A stretch of DNA of 64,000 nucleotides from Rhodanobacter sp. A1T4 (GTDB lineage Bacteria > Pseudomonadota > Gammaproteobacteria > Xanthomonadales > Rhodanobacteraceae), in assembly GCF_014207185.1 (NCBI RefSeq), contig NZ_JACHCP010000005.1, forward strand, positions 372,001 to 436,000, read 5' to 3'. A program made the position numbers and the translations under genes. The stretch's first letter is position 1. The number at the start of each line of letters is the position of its first letter. Shown here piece by piece: positions 18,276 to 28,900 of the stretch. The notes below the pieces were generated by a model that did no database searches, had not been told where the DNA came from, and saw only the letters and a list, made by a program, of their open reading frames with translations.

Positions 18276-19031
18276 CTAACCGGCGTTTCCAATCAGCGTG
18301 CCCACGCCGGCGGTAACGGCCATAGCCAGCGCGCTCCAGAAACCGATGCGCAATGCACCGGTGAGCATGCTGGCGCCACCAACACGCGCCGCCATGGCGC
18401 CAAGCAGCACGAGGAAAACCAGCGCGCCAAGAAAAACGCCGGGAATCAGAACAGCGGGCGGCGATATCGCAACGACCAGGATCGGCAGTGCGGCGCCTAC
18501 CGAAAAACTGAGCGCGGATGCCAGTGCGGCCTGCAGTGGTCGAGCGCGTAAGGCTTCGGTAATGCCCAGCTCGTCGCGTGCGTGCGCTTCCAGTGCATCG
18601 TGGGCCATCAATTGCGCGGCGACCTGCGTGGCCAGCGCCGGCTCGAGGCCACGGCTGACATAGATGGCGGCCAGCTCCTTGTGTTCGCCATCGCTGTCGG
18701 TACGCAGTTCGTGCCGCTCTTTCGCGAGTTCGGCATTTTCGGTATCAGCCTGCGAATGCACGGATACGTATTCGCCAGCGGCCATCGACATCGCGCCGGC
18801 CACCAGCCCGGCGGCGCCAGTGACGAGAATGCTGGCGTGACTGGCATGCGCCGCCGCCACACCAAGGATCAGGCTCGCGGTGGAGACGATGCCGTCGTTC
18901 GCACCCAACACCGCCGCGCGCAGCCAGCTGATGCGTGCAGTGACATGACGTTCGGCGTGTTTGCGTGAGCGCAAGCAGTGATCCTTCAGAAGCTTATCAG
19001 GTCGGACAAATCGCCGACGGGTTCGAGCCAC
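18276..19031 (-). CDS. VIT1/CCC1-family metal ion transporter
   Basis: A membrane protein of 251 residues resembling the vacuolar iron/manganese transporter family. A basic N-terminal tail is followed by HVTARISWLRAAVLGANDGIVSTASLILGVAAA and then GAAGLVAGAMSMAAGEYVSVHSQADTE, the two family signatures. A cytoplasmic helical metal-binding section rich in Glu/His follows (ERHELRTDSDGEHKELAAIYVSRGLEP), then three more hydrophobic helices. It probably moves Fe2+ or Mn2+ across the inner membrane. It starts only 22 bp after pgm, so it appears to ride in the sugar-phosphate operon, an unexpected partner. The exact start is uncertain because the first 25 residues are atypical and basic. Confidence 0.88.
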   Translation of the reverse strand: MARTRRRFVRPDKLLKDHCLRSRKHAERHVTARISWLRAAVLGANDGIVSTASLILGVAAAHASHASILVTGAAGLVAGAMSMAAGEYVSVHSQADTENAELAKERHELRTDSDGEHKELAAIYVSRGLEPALATQVAAQLMAHDALEAHARDELGITEALRARPLQAALASALSFSVGAALPILVVAISPPAVLIPGVFLGALVFLVLLGAMAARVGGASMLTGALRIGFWSALAMAVTAGVGTLIGNAG

Positions 19032-19052
19032 TGGCGTCGACCCGATAATCCA

Positions 19053-20705
19053 TCATGCGCCGCCTAACGAGGCGTCGACGATCTTCTGCGCCTCGGCCAG
19101 GATGTCCTTCAGATGCTCCTTGCTCTTGAAGCTCTCGGCGTAAATCTTGTAGATCGCCTCGGTGCCGGACGGGCGCGCGGCAAACCAGCCACTGGGAGCG
19201 ATGGCCTTGATGCCGCCAATCGCCGCACTGTTGCCTGGCGCCTTGTCGAGCACCTGGGTGATCTTTTCACCGGCCAGCTGGTCGCTGTGCAGCTGGTCCG
19301 GCGAGAGCTTGGCCAGCTTGGCCTTCTGTGCCGGCGTGGCGGCGGCCTCGACGCGATCGGCAAACGGCTCGCCCAGGTCCTTGGTCATCTGCGCATACAG
19401 TTCGCCGGGATCCTTGCCATGGCGGGCAGTGATTTCGGCCGACAACAGGGCCGGTACCAGGCCATCCTTGTCCGTCGTCCACACCGAACCATCGCGGCGT
19501 AGCAGCGAGGCGCCGGCACTCTCTTCGCCGCCGAAGCCAAGCGAGCCGTCGAACAGGCCTTCGGAAAACCACTTGAAGCCGACCGGCACTTCGTAGAGCT
19601 TGCGGCCCAGCCGCTTGGCCACGCGATCGATCATGGCGGTGCTGACCACCGTCTTGCCGATGGCCGCCTTGTCGCTCCACTGCGGCCGGTTCTGGAACAG
19701 GTAGTCGATCAGCACCGAAAGATAATGATTCGGTTCCATCAGGCCGTTGCTGCGCGTGACGATGCCGTGGCGATCGTGGTCGGTGTCGCAGGCGAACGCG
19801 ACGTCGTACTTGTCCTTCAGCACGATCAGCCGCTGCATCGCGTATTTCGACGAGGGGTCCATGCGGATCTGACCATCCCAGTCCACCGTCATGAAGGCGA
19901 ACTGCGGATCGACGGTGTCGCTGACCACGGTAAGGTCGAGCTTGTAGCGTTCGGCAATCGGCGCCCAGAAATGCACGCCGGCACCACCCAGTGGATCGAC
20001 GCCCATGTGCACGCCGGCGCTGCGGATGATGTCGAAGTCGATCATGTTGCCGAGGTCGGTTACATACGCGTCGAGATAATCGTGTGTGTGCGTGGTCGAG
20101 GCTTTGCTTGCCTGCGCGAACGGCACGCGCTTGACCTCTTTCAGGCCGCCTTCGATCAGCTGGTTGGCGCGGTCCTGCACCCAGTTGGTGATGTCGGTAT
20201 CGGCCGGGCCGCCGTTGGTCGGGTTGTACTTGAAGCCGCCGTTGTCCGGGGGGTTGTGCGACGGCGTGATCACGATGCCGTCCGCAAGCCCCTTCGTGCG
20301 GCCCTTGTTATAGGTGAGGATCGCGTGCGAAATCGTCGGTGTGGGCGTGAACTCGCCCTTGGCCGAGATCATCGTCTCGACGCCGTTCGCCGCCAGCACT
20401 TCCAGCGCGCTCTCGAATGCCGGTTGCGACAGCGCGTGCGTATCGAAGCCGATAAATAGCGGGCCGTCGATGCCCTTGCTCTGGCGGTACTCGCAGATCG
20501 CCTGACTGATCGCCAGGATGTGCCATTCGTTGAAGCTGCGCTGGAACGAGCTGCCGCGATGGCCGGAGGTGCCGAACGCGACGCGCTGCGCGGCTTCACC
20601 CGGGTCAGGCTTCAGATCCGAGTAGGCAGCCAGCAGTTTCGCGATATCGACCAGGATCGATGTCGGCGCCGGCTTGCCAGCAAGCGGGCTGATGGTCTGG
20701 CTCAT
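19053..20705 (-). CDS. pgm: Phosphoglucomutase (alpha-D-glucose phosphate-specific)
   Basis: Interconverts glucose-6-phosphate and glucose-1-phosphate, feeding UDP-glucose for NdvB, GalE and exopolysaccharide. It has 550 residues, like E. coli Pgm. [13 protein letters not shown] lies near the N-terminus, the phosphoserine is Ser149 in [11 protein letters not shown], the metal loop is [10 protein letters not shown], the sugar-specificity loop is [11 protein letters not shown], and the phosphate-binding loop is [17 protein letters not shown]. Its ATG overlaps the pgi stop as ATGA, so the two are translationally coupled. The frame runs 56 codons further upstream but only as overlap with pgi. Confidence 0.97.
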   Translation of the reverse strand: MSQTISPLAGKPAPTSILVDIAKLLAAYSDLKPDPGEAAQRVAFGTSGHRGSSFQRSFNEWHILAISQAICEYRQSKGIDGPLFIGFDTHALSQPAFESALEVLAANGVETMISAKGEFTPTPTISHAILTYNKGRTKGLADGIVITPSHNPPDNGGFKYNPTNGGPADTDITNWVQDRANQLIEGGLKEVKRVPFAQASKASTTHTHDYLDAYVTDLGNMIDFDIIRSAGVHMGVDPLGGAGVHFWAPIAERYKLDLTVVSDTVDPQFAFMTVDWDGQIRMDPSSKYAMQRLIVLKDKYDVAFACDTDHDRHGIVTRSNGLMEPNHYLSVLIDYLFQNRPQWSDKAAIGKTVVSTAMIDRVAKRLGRKLYEVPVGFKWFSEGLFDGSLGFGGEESAGASLLRRDGSVWTTDKDGLVPALLSAEITARHGKDPGELYAQMTKDLGEPFADRVEAAATPAQKAKLAKLSPDQLHSDQLAGEKITQVLDKAPGNSAAIGGIKAIAPSGWFAARPSGTEAIYKIYAESFKSKEHLKDILAEAQKIVDASLGGA

Positions 20706-22414
20706 TTCGACGCCGCCGGTGAACGAACGTCCTTGAGCCGCCCATCGCGGAGCTGGCGGTAGCGGTGGATCAACGTGTTGGTCGAGCTGTCGTGCCCGAG
20801 CTTGGGCTCGTCTTTCGCGGTCAGCTCGGCAATGGTGGTTTTGGCCAGCTGCTTGCCCAGTTCCACGCCCCACTGGTCGAACGAGTCGATGTTCCAGATC
20901 GTGCCCTGCACGAACACGCTGTGCTCGTACAGCGCGATCAGCGTGCCGAGGATATGTGGCGTCAGGCGTGAGGCGAGAATCGTATTGCTCGGACGGTTGC
21001 CCTCGAATGTGCGATGCGGTACCAGTGCTTCGGCAGTACCTTCGGCCAGCACCTCCTCGGCGGTCTTGCCGAAGGCCAGCGCTTCACCCTGGGCGATCAG
21101 GTTGGCCATCAGCAGGTCGTGCTGATCGCCGGCAGGATGGTCGCTGCCATCGTGCACGGGCAGCGGGTTCAACGTCTGACCGAAGCCGATGAAATCGCAC
21201 GGCACGATGCGCGTGCCCTGATGGATCAGTTGATAGAACGAATGTTGGCCGTTGGTACCGGGCTCGCCCCAGTAGATCGGGCCGGTGGCGTAATCGACCG
21301 TGCTGCCGTCGAGCGTGACGTGCTTGCCGTTGCTCTCCATGGTCAGCTGCTGCAAATACGCCGGGAAGCGCTTCAGGTACTGCTCATACGGCAATACCGC
21401 GACGGTGGCGGCGTCGAGGAAATTGTTGTTCCAGACCGCCAGCAGGCCCATCAGCGCGGGCAGGTTGCGCTCCAGCGGCGTCTTCCGGAAATGCACGTCC
21501 ATCGCGTGGAAACCGGCCAGCATCTCGCGGAAATGATCCGGGCCAATGGCGATCATGGTCGAGAGGCCAATCGCCGAATCCATCGAGTAGCGGCCGCCGA
21601 CCCAGTCCCAGAAGCCGAACATGTTGGCCGTGTCGATACCGAACTTGGTCACTTCCTCGGCATTGGTGGAGACAGCGACGAAGTGCTTGGCGACCGCCAT
21701 GCCTTCGTCGTCACCGCTGGCATCCAGCGCCTTCAGCGCCCAGGCGCGTGCAGCGTGCGCGTTGGTCAGCGTTTCCAGCGTAGTGAAAGTTTTCGAGCAG
21801 ACGATGAACAAGGTTTCGGCCGCATCCAGGTCGCGCGTGGCTTCGGCGAAATCGGTGCCGTCCACGTTGGAGACGAAGCGGAAGGTGATGTCACGCTGGC
21901 TGTAATCGCGCAGCGCCTCGTAGGCCATCACCGGGCCGAGATCCGAGCCGCCAATGCCGATGCTGATGACGTTGCGGATGCGCTGGCCGCTGTGGCCCAG
22001 CCAGGCGCCGCTGCGCACCTTTTCGGCGAACGTGGTCATGCGATCGAGTACGGCGTGCACATCGGGCACGACGTCCTTGCCGTCGACCAGGATCTTTTCG
22101 CTGGCCGGCGCACGCAGCGCCACGTGCTGCACGGCGCGCTTTTCGGTGATGTTGATCTTGTCACCGCTGAACATCGCCTCGATCCGCCGTGGCAGATCAC
22201 ACGCCTCGGCCAGTTCGCGCAGCAGGCGCAGCGTGTCGGCATTGACCCGCTGCTTGGAATAGTCGAGGTAGAGGCCGACCGCTTCGGCGGTCAGGGTCTG
22301 ACCGCGTTCGGCATCGGCGGCAAACAATTCGCGCAGGTGTTGCTGGCCGATCTGCGCGAAATGTTTTTGCAGCGCCTGCCACTGCGGTCGCGAGACGAGA
22401 GGTGAGCTACTCAT
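20702..22414 (-). CDS. pgi: Glucose-6-phosphate isomerase
   Basis: Interconverts glucose-6-phosphate and fructose-6-phosphate. It has 570 residues. Typical blocks are [52 protein letters not shown], the phosphate-site [17 protein letters not shown], and the C-terminal [27 protein letters not shown]. It overlaps tal upstream (ATGA at 22411-22414) and pgm downstream (ATGA at 20702-20705). A longer in-frame extension lies within tal and is not used. Confidence 0.97.
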   Translation of the reverse strand: MSSSPLVSRPQWQALQKHFAQIGQQHLRELFAADAERGQTLTAEAVGLYLDYSKQRVNADTLRLLRELAEACDLPRRIEAMFSGDKINITEKRAVQHVALRAPASEKILVDGKDVVPDVHAVLDRMTTFAEKVRSGAWLGHSGQRIRNVISIGIGGSDLGPVMAYEALRDYSQRDITFRFVSNVDGTDFAEATRDLDAAETLFIVCSKTFTTLETLTNAHAARAWALKALDASGDDEGMAVAKHFVAVSTNAEEVTKFGIDTANMFGFWDWVGGRYSMDSAIGLSTMIAIGPDHFREMLAGFHAMDVHFRKTPLERNLPALMGLLAVWNNNFLDAATVAVLPYEQYLKRFPAYLQQLTMESNGKHVTLDGSTVDYATGPIYWGEPGTNGQHSFYQLIHQGTRIVPCDFIGFGQTLNPLPVHDGSDHPAGDQHDLLMANLIAQGEALAFGKTAEEVLAEGTAEALVPHRTFEGNRPSNTILASRLTPHILGTLIALYEHSVFVQGTIWNIDSFDQWGVELGKQLAKTTIAELTAKDEPKLGHDSSTNTLIHRYRQLRDGRLKDVRSPAASK

Positions 22415-23514
22415 TTCAGTGCGGGTCCTTTCGATTGGTCTTCGAGCTTGCCGGTCTTGTCGACGATCCGCTTCAGCAGCTCTTCCCAGGATTTGACGAA
22501 GGACGCGGCGCCTTCCTTCTGCAGCTGGGCCGCCAGTGCATCGATATCGACGCCGGCCTTGGTGATCTTGGAGAGCATCTCTTCGGCTTCCTTGCCATCG
22601 GTCGGCATCACGCCATGCAGTTGGCCGTGTTCGGCAAACGCGATGAGGGTCTTTTCCGGCATGGTATCGACAGTGTCGGGCGCGGCCAGCGCACTGACGT
22701 ACAGCGTGTCGGAGGCGGCTGGATCCTTGGTGCCGGTGCTCGCCAGGAGCAGGCGCTGCGGTTTGGCGCCGGCGGCGGCCAGCTTCTTCCAGCGCGGTGA
22801 CTCCAGCAGCTCGCGATAAGCATGATAGGTCTGCTGACACACGGCGATGCCGAGCTTGTTGTGCAGCTCGTCGGGCAACTGCTTGTTACTGGCGACGTCC
22901 CAGCGGCTGACAAAGACCGATGCGACCGAGCCGACGTCCAGATGCTGGCCGGCCTCATGCCGACGCTCGAGGCCACGTATATAGGCCTCGGCGGAGGCCA
23001 GATAATGTTCACGCGAAAACAGCAGGGTCACGTTGATCGGAATACCGAGGAAAATCGCTTCCTCGATCGCCGGAATGCCTTCAGGCGTACCGGGAATTTT
23101 CACGAACAGGTTTTCGCGCTGTGCCAGCGAGTGGATTTCCTTGGCCGCTTCGATGGTGCCGGCCGTATCGGCAGCCAGCAGTGGGGAGACTTCCATCGAG
23201 ACCCAGCCGTCGACCTCGTGGGTCGACTTGAAAATCGGTGCGAACAGGTCGGCGGCGCGGCGAAGGTCTTCCAGCGCCAGTTCGTTGAAAAGCTTTTCGC
23301 CGGAGAGGCCGGCCAGTGCCTTGGCGTGGATACCGGCATCGTAGGCATCGCCACCACCGATCGCGGCGTCGAAGATGCTGGGGTTGGAAGTGAGGCCGGT
23401 AACCGAGTCCTCGGCGATGTAGCGCGCCAGTGTGCCGTCGTCGAGCAGGGTGCGGGTGATGTTGTCCAGCCAAAGGCTCTGGCCGAGATCATGCAATTGC
23501 TGGGTCGCTTTCAT
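22411..23514 (-). CDS. tal: Transaldolase
   Basis: Transfers dihydroxyacetone units between pentose-phosphate intermediates. The 367-residue protein belongs to the longer transaldolase group also found in actinobacteria and cyanobacteria. The early signature is [23 protein letters not shown], the Schiff-base Lys is Lys139 in [11 protein letters not shown], and [24 protein letters not shown] follows. It is preceded by the HAD gene (65-bp gap) and coupled to pgi by ATGA. In some bacteria a tal of this group is fused to pgi. Here they remain separate but abut, an arrangement consistent with that fusion. Confidence 0.95.
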   Translation of the reverse strand: MKATQQLHDLGQSLWLDNITRTLLDDGTLARYIAEDSVTGLTSNPSIFDAAIGGGDAYDAGIHAKALAGLSGEKLFNELALEDLRRAADLFAPIFKSTHEVDGWVSMEVSPLLAADTAGTIEAAKEIHSLAQRENLFVKIPGTPEGIPAIEEAIFLGIPINVTLLFSREHYLASAEAYIRGLERRHEAGQHLDVGSVASVFVSRWDVASNKQLPDELHNKLGIAVCQQTYHAYRELLESPRWKKLAAAGAKPQRLLLASTGTKDPAASDTLYVSALAAPDTVDTMPEKTLIAFAEHGQLHGVMPTDGKEAEEMLSKITKAGVDIDALAAQLQKEGAASFVKSWEELLKRIVDKTGKLEDQSKGPALK

Positions 23515-23579
23515 GCTTGCTCCTGAAATTCGCGTTGTTGCCGATGCATTGGGGATAGGAATATGGGGATGATCTGTGA

Positions 23580-24299
23580 TTAATGCACTGCGTTATGGCG
23601 GGCGGATGACGTTAGGTGAAAATCATCCAGCGCGTACTCGAGCAGCTCACCGATTTTATCGATCTTCAAGTCGGGCGCTGCGCGCTGCTCGGCAGATGCG
23701 GACGCGGCGTACTGGCCCTGGCGGACGAATACGGTGGTCAGCCGATTGCCAAGCACCTTCTTCATATCGGCGAGGATATTCGGCTTGTCGTCGATCATCA
23801 CGTAATGCCGCGCGGGAAAGCGCCGCTGCATGAGATTCAGCTCATGCTGTTTGTGCTCGTAGATCAACACGTTGCCGTGGAAGGCATCGAACAGGCCGCT
23901 GTGCTGGACCTTGCGTGGCTGAAACACCATATCGCCGTCGGACAGGGCGGAGGCTGGTCCGAGCGTCCGCACGTGTTTCACTACGTCAAGCGCGAGCGGG
24001 TAAAGCAGCTTGGCAAACGGAAAATCGAGCAGAAAGGACGACATCTGCAGCAGCGCGGGATCGTTTTGCAGGCCTTGGCGAAACTGCTGCATGGTGCCGA
24101 GATAATCCGATATGCCGAACTCGGCCCAGCGTTTTTTATGCAGCGACCAGTAACGCTCACGCTCGGTCACGTTGAACGATGTTTCCAGATGCGCGGACAG
24201 TTCGACGGCGAAACGATCGTTGTCGAACAGCGTGTTGTCCACGTCGACCAGAAAAAAGATCGGGTCGGGCGCCCCATCACGGGCAGAACCGCTCAGCAT
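23580..24299 (-). CDS. HAD-superfamily hydrolase
   Basis: A 239-residue haloacid-dehalogenase-fold hydrolase, probably a phosphatase. Motif I is [13 protein letters not shown] (nucleophile Asp and general acid Asp). The motif-II-like segment is [14 protein letters not shown]. The conserved Lys probably lies in the YEHKQHELN segment, and motif IV is [15 protein letters not shown] helical cap follows motif I. It overlaps the end of zwf by 7 bp and lies 65 bp before tal, so it is embedded in the glucose-6-phosphate operon where one might expect 6-phosphogluconolactonase. HAD proteins do not normally have that activity, so a sugar-phosphate or repair phosphatase is more plausible. The substrate is unknown. 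Confidence 0.85.
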   Translation of the reverse strand: MLSGSARDGAPDPIFFLVDVDNTLFDNDRFAVELSAHLETSFNVTERERYWSLHKKRWAEFGISDYLGTMQQFRQGLQNDPALLQMSSFLLDFPFAKLLYPLALDVVKHVRTLGPASALSDGDMVFQPRKVQHSGLFDAFHGNVLIYEHKQHELNLMQRRFPARHYVMIDDKPNILADMKKVLGNRLTTVFVRQGQYAASASAEQRAAPDLKIDKIGELLEYALDDFHLTSSARHNAVH

Positions 24300-25699
24300 G
24301 GAGAGGTTTCCTCTGGGGTCGGGTCGTGCCAGCCTTCGTCGCCTTCGACAATTTTCAACGCCTCCGCCGGGCCCCAACTACCGGGCTTGTAGGTGGCAAC
24401 CGGTTTTTCGTGGGTCAGCACCTGGTCGACCACGGCCCACGCGGCCTCCACGCTTTCATCGCTGGTGAACAACGCATTGTCGCCGCGGATCGCATCGCCA
24501 AGCAGGCGCTCGTATGGGGATTTCTCTGGCCGCGGGTGGTGCCGCGCCACCAGCTCGACCGGCTCGCCGCGCATTTTTTCGCCCGGCTTCTTGACCCGGG
24601 CGCCCTCGGCAATGATCACCTCGGGATTGAAGCGGAAGCGGAAATAATTGGACTCTTTCTGGCTGATCTCGTCGAACAGCGACAGCGGCGGTGTCTTCAT
24701 GTCGACGATCACCTCGGTGGCGGTGATCGGCAGGTTCTTGCCGGCGCGGATGTAGAACGGCACACCGTTCCAGCGCCAGTTGTCGATATGCAGGCGCAGC
24801 GCCACGAAGGTTTCGACGTTGGAGTCGGGTTTGACGCCCTCGACCTCGCGATAGCCCTTGTATTGGCCGCGCACCACGTCTTTCGGATCGACCGGTTTCA
24901 TGGCGCGGAAGATGCGCAGTTTTTCGGCGCGCAGGGATTCCGGGTCGCTGCCGACTGGCGCATCCATCGCCAGCATCGCGATCACTTGCAGCAGATGGTT
25001 CTGCAGCACGTCGCGGATGGCGCCGATGTCGTCGTAAAACGCGCCACGACCCTGTACGCCGAAATTTTCGGCCATGGTGATCTGCACACTCTCGACGTAG
25101 TTGCGGTTCCACACCGGCTCAAACACCGTGTTGGCGAAGCGGAAGTACAGCAGGTTCTGCACCGGCTCCTTGCCGAGGTAATGATCGATGCGGAAGATCG
25201 CCTGCTCGGGAAAAACCTCATGCAAGGTCGCGTTGAGTGCCTTGGCCGAGGCCAGATCGCGGCCAAACGGCTTTTCCACCACCACGCGGGCTTCGTCCGC
25301 GCAGCCGACCTTCTGCAGGCCTTTCGCCACCACACCGAACAGGCTCGGTGGGATTGCCAGGTAATGCAGCGGGCGCTTGGCCTTGCCCAGCGCCTTCTTG
25401 ATGGCGTCGAAGGTGGCGGGGTCGTTGTAGTCGCCATCGACATACTGCAACTTGGCCGAAAGTTTCTCGAAGCCATCCTTGTCGAACTTGATGCCCTGAT
25501 CCTTGGCTGCCTGGGTCAGGCTGTCGCGGGCACGGGCACGCAATTTCTTGATGTCCCAGTCGGAGTGGGCCACGCCGATGATCGGCAGGTCCAGCCCGTC
25601 GTTGAGAATCATGGCCTGTAGTGCGGGGAAAATTTTCTTGTAGGCCAGGTCGCCAGTGGCGCCGAAAAAAACCAGAGCATCCGAACGAGGTGTCGCCAT
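24293..25699 (-). CDS. zwf: Glucose-6-phosphate 1-dehydrogenase
   Basis: Oxidises glucose-6-phosphate to 6-phosphogluconolactone with NADP+ or NAD+. It has 468 residues. The nucleotide-binding segment is [19 protein letters not shown], the substrate/catalytic motif is [21 protein letters not shown] (about residues 167-187), with [11 protein letters not shown] and [12 protein letters not shown] further on. Start choice: the ATG at 25699 has GGAGAGAG upstream, while an ATG at 25717 sits on top of that purine run, so 25699 is preferred. It leads the operon zwf-HAD-tal-pgi-pgm. No pgl, edd, eda or gnd gene is in the window. The promoter should lie in the 212-bp gap after ndvB, where I see no clear regulator site. 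Confidence 0.97.
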   Translation of the reverse strand: MATPRSDALVFFGATGDLAYKKIFPALQAMILNDGLDLPIIGVAHSDWDIKKLRARARDSLTQAAKDQGIKFDKDGFEKLSAKLQYVDGDYNDPATFDAIKKALGKAKRPLHYLAIPPSLFGVVAKGLQKVGCADEARVVVEKPFGRDLASAKALNATLHEVFPEQAIFRIDHYLGKEPVQNLLYFRFANTVFEPVWNRNYVESVQITMAENFGVQGRGAFYDDIGAIRDVLQNHLLQVIAMLAMDAPVGSDPESLRAEKLRIFRAMKPVDPKDVVRGQYKGYREVEGVKPDSNVETFVALRLHIDNWRWNGVPFYIRAGKNLPITATEVIVDMKTPPLSLFDEISQKESNYFRFRFNPEVIIAEGARVKKPGEKMRGEPVELVARHHPRPEKSPYERLLGDAIRGDNALFTSDESVEAAWAVVDQVLTHEKPVATYKPGSWGPAEALKIVEGDEGWHDPTPEETSPC

Positions 25700-25911
25700 A
25701 GCGGTAACTCTCTCCATGTGGCTTGGGTTGTACGGCCGGACGACAGCACCGAGATGTCAGATTGGCCGATGAATGGATGGTTCCACAACGTGTGGTCGCA
25801 GAGATTGGATGAAATAGCTTGCTCGCCATCGAGTGAAGTCTTCGCTAAGACCGAACACCTGAAAACCTATAAGTCCGCATGTCGGAAAACATAATCCAGG
25901 CCGCCGACCCA

Positions 25912-28900
25912 TCATCGGACTCGCGGATGACGCAATTCAACGTGGTGTTCTATGCCGTCGTTGGCCAGCAGCACGCGTCCGTCCGGCAAGGTTTCGCCGT
26001 CCAGCTGCAAGAGGCGCGGAGCATCGGCGTCGACCTGGATCACATCGATCCGGTACCAGGTCTGGCGATAACGGTAGCGCATCGAAAAACCTTCCCAGTC
26101 GACCGGTAGTACCGGCTTGAAGCGCAGGTGGCCGGCGTCCATGTGCAGACCAAGCAATGATTCGACCACCAGTCGATACATCCAGCCGGCCGATCCGGTG
26201 TACCAGCTCCAGCCGCCGCGGCCCACATGCGGTTCGACCGCGTAAACGTCCGCGCTGACCACGTAGGGCTCGACTTTGTAGACGTCGATTTCCGTCGCGT
26301 CGCGGGTGTGGCTGAGTGGGTTGATCATGCGCAGCAGTTCCCACGCCCGGGCGCTGTCACCCAACTCGGCAAACGCCATCGTGGCCCAGATCGCGGCGTG
26401 CGTGTACTGGCCGCCGTTTTCGCGCACGCCCGGCACGTAGCCCTTGATGTAACCGGGATCGAGCGGGGATTTGTCGAACGGCGGATCAAGCAGCTGCACC
26501 AGCCGCGCATCGCGACGGACCAGATGCTGATCGAGCGAATTCATCGCCTGCTGCTGACGTGCCGGTTCGGCCACGCCGGAGATCACCGACCAGCTCTGCG
26601 CGATTGAGTCGATCCGGCACTCGTCGTTGGGTGCCGAACCCAGTGGTGTGCCGTCGTCGTAATAGGCGCGGCGATACCAGGCACCGTCCCAGCCGTTCTG
26701 TTCCAGCGCAATCTTCAGCTTGGCGACCTCGCTTTCGCAGCGCAGAGCGAACGTTTCGTCGTCGTGCAGCCGCGCCACTTTGGCAAAGCGGTTCATCACC
26801 TCGCAGGAGAACCAACCCAGCCAGATGCTTTCGCCACGACCGGCCTCGCCGACCCGGTTCATGCCGTCGTTCCAGTCGCCGCAGCCGATCAGCGGCAGGC
26901 CGTGCACGCCGCGGACCAGGCTGTGTTCGATCGCCCGCACGCAATGGCGATACAGCGTTTCGCGCAGGCTCGAGTGCTGCGGCAGGTCGTAGTACGACTC
27001 CTCGCCCGGATGCAGTGGACGTCCCTCGATATAACCCACCGTTTCGTCGAGCACCTGCCTATCGTCGGTAGCCAGGACATAGCGCGCGGCGGCCAGTGGT
27101 AGCCACAGGTAATCGTCGGAACACGCCGTACGTACGCCGCGATCGAGTGGCGGATGCCACCAGTGCTGCACGTCGCCATCGGGGAACTGGTGCGCGGCGC
27201 ATAGCAAGATCTGACGCCGGGCGCTGTCCGGCGCGGCGTACAGCATCGCCATCGAATCCTGCAGCTGATCGCGGAAACCGAACGCGCCGCCGGACTGGTA
27301 GTAACCGCTGCGCGCCCAGAAGCGGCAGGCGATGGTCTGGTACAGCAGCCAGCCGTTGGCCAGTACGTCGACCGCCGGGTCGGGCGTCTTGACCTGCACC
27401 GCACCCAGCGTGCGCTGCCAGTGTCCACGAACCTTGTTCAGCGCCTCGACCGCAGCGATGCTGCCGCGGAAGCGCTGAACCAGTGAACTGGCGTCAGCGG
27501 TATCGCGCCCCAGGCCCAGCCGGAACACGACATCGCGCTGCTCGCTCTCGGCCAGTTCGATGGTCATCTGCAGCGCGCCGCAGGGATCCAGTCCGGCACC
27601 CAGGCGACCGGACAGATGCGTGCGGCTCAGCGCGGCGGGCGAACGCGTGCTGCCATTGCGGCCGAGGAACTCGCTGCGATCACCGCCGATCGAGCGGCTC
27701 GGATCATCGACATCGAAGAACGCCACGCGGCCGGGGAACTCGGTGTTGTAGGCATTGCGGGCAAACAGCGCGCCGCTGGCCGGGTCCGATTCGGTCACTA
27801 CGTGCATGACCGTTTTCTCGCGCAGGTCGCCCAGCGTCCACTCGACGTAGCCGGTAGCGCTGATCCGGCGCGGACGGCCGCAATCGTTGCGCAGTTTCAG
27901 CAGTGAGAATTTCACCGAGGCATCCAGCGCCACATAGACCCACAGCTCGGAATAAATGCCGTCCTCGACATGTTCGAACACGCTGTAACCGAAGCCATGG
28001 CGGGTCACGTATTCGCCAGTGCCGCGGGCTGGCAGTGGCGTCGGCGACCAGACCTGTCCGGTTTCCTCGTCGCGCAGATAAATCGCCTCACCACTGGCAT
28101 CGCCGACCGGATCGTTGTGCCACGGTGAGAGGCGGAACTCATGTGCGTTCTCGGCCCAGGTGTAGGCGCCACCGCTTTCGGAAATCACCGTGCCGAAATG
28201 CGGGTTGGCCAGCACGTTCGCCCATGGCGCCGGCGTGGCATCGTTCGGTCCCAGCACGATGACGTATTCGTGACCGTCGGCGCTGAAGCCGCCATAGGGA
28301 TTGGTCAGCTGCAGGTCGCGCGCTGCATGTCGATCAACGGCCGCCACCGGCGGCGCCAGCAGGGCGGGTACGATCGTCGGCGTGGCCCGCCGCGGCTTGC
28401 TCGGTTCGAAGCGCGGCATGTGGGTTTCCACCCAGCGTCGGCTGACCTGCTCGGCCAGCGTGCCGCGCGTGTCGGCCAGGATGATCCGCGCGCTGGCCTG
28501 GACCAGAATGCGATCCTCGCTGGACAGCTGCTGCGACGGACGGACGAAAATGCCGCCGGGGCGATCGAGCAGACTGGCTTCGCTGCCCGAGGCGATCAGG
28601 CCCATGATCTGGTCCTGCAGCTCCTGCCGGTAGCCGGCGCGATCTTCGTTCCAGATCACCAGATCCACCGCCAGGCCCTTCAGTCGCCAGTATGCGTGCG
28701 CCTGCACCAGCTGACGCACCAGTTCGATTCGCGCGGGGTCGGCGATCTGCAGCAGCACAATGGGTAGATCACCCGAAATCGACTGTCCCCACAGGCCGGA
28801 CTGGCCGCGGCGGTTGGCCGCGATCATGCCGGGCTCGGCGCGCATGTTGGCATTCGGGTAGATGATCGAGGTGGCCATGTGCTCGTACAGCTGCGCATCG

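Noticed and set aside
21014-22405. 463-codon frame antisense to pgi
   Set aside because: It lies entirely opposite a well-identified gene. Long antisense frames are common in GC-rich DNA, and the translation has no domain.
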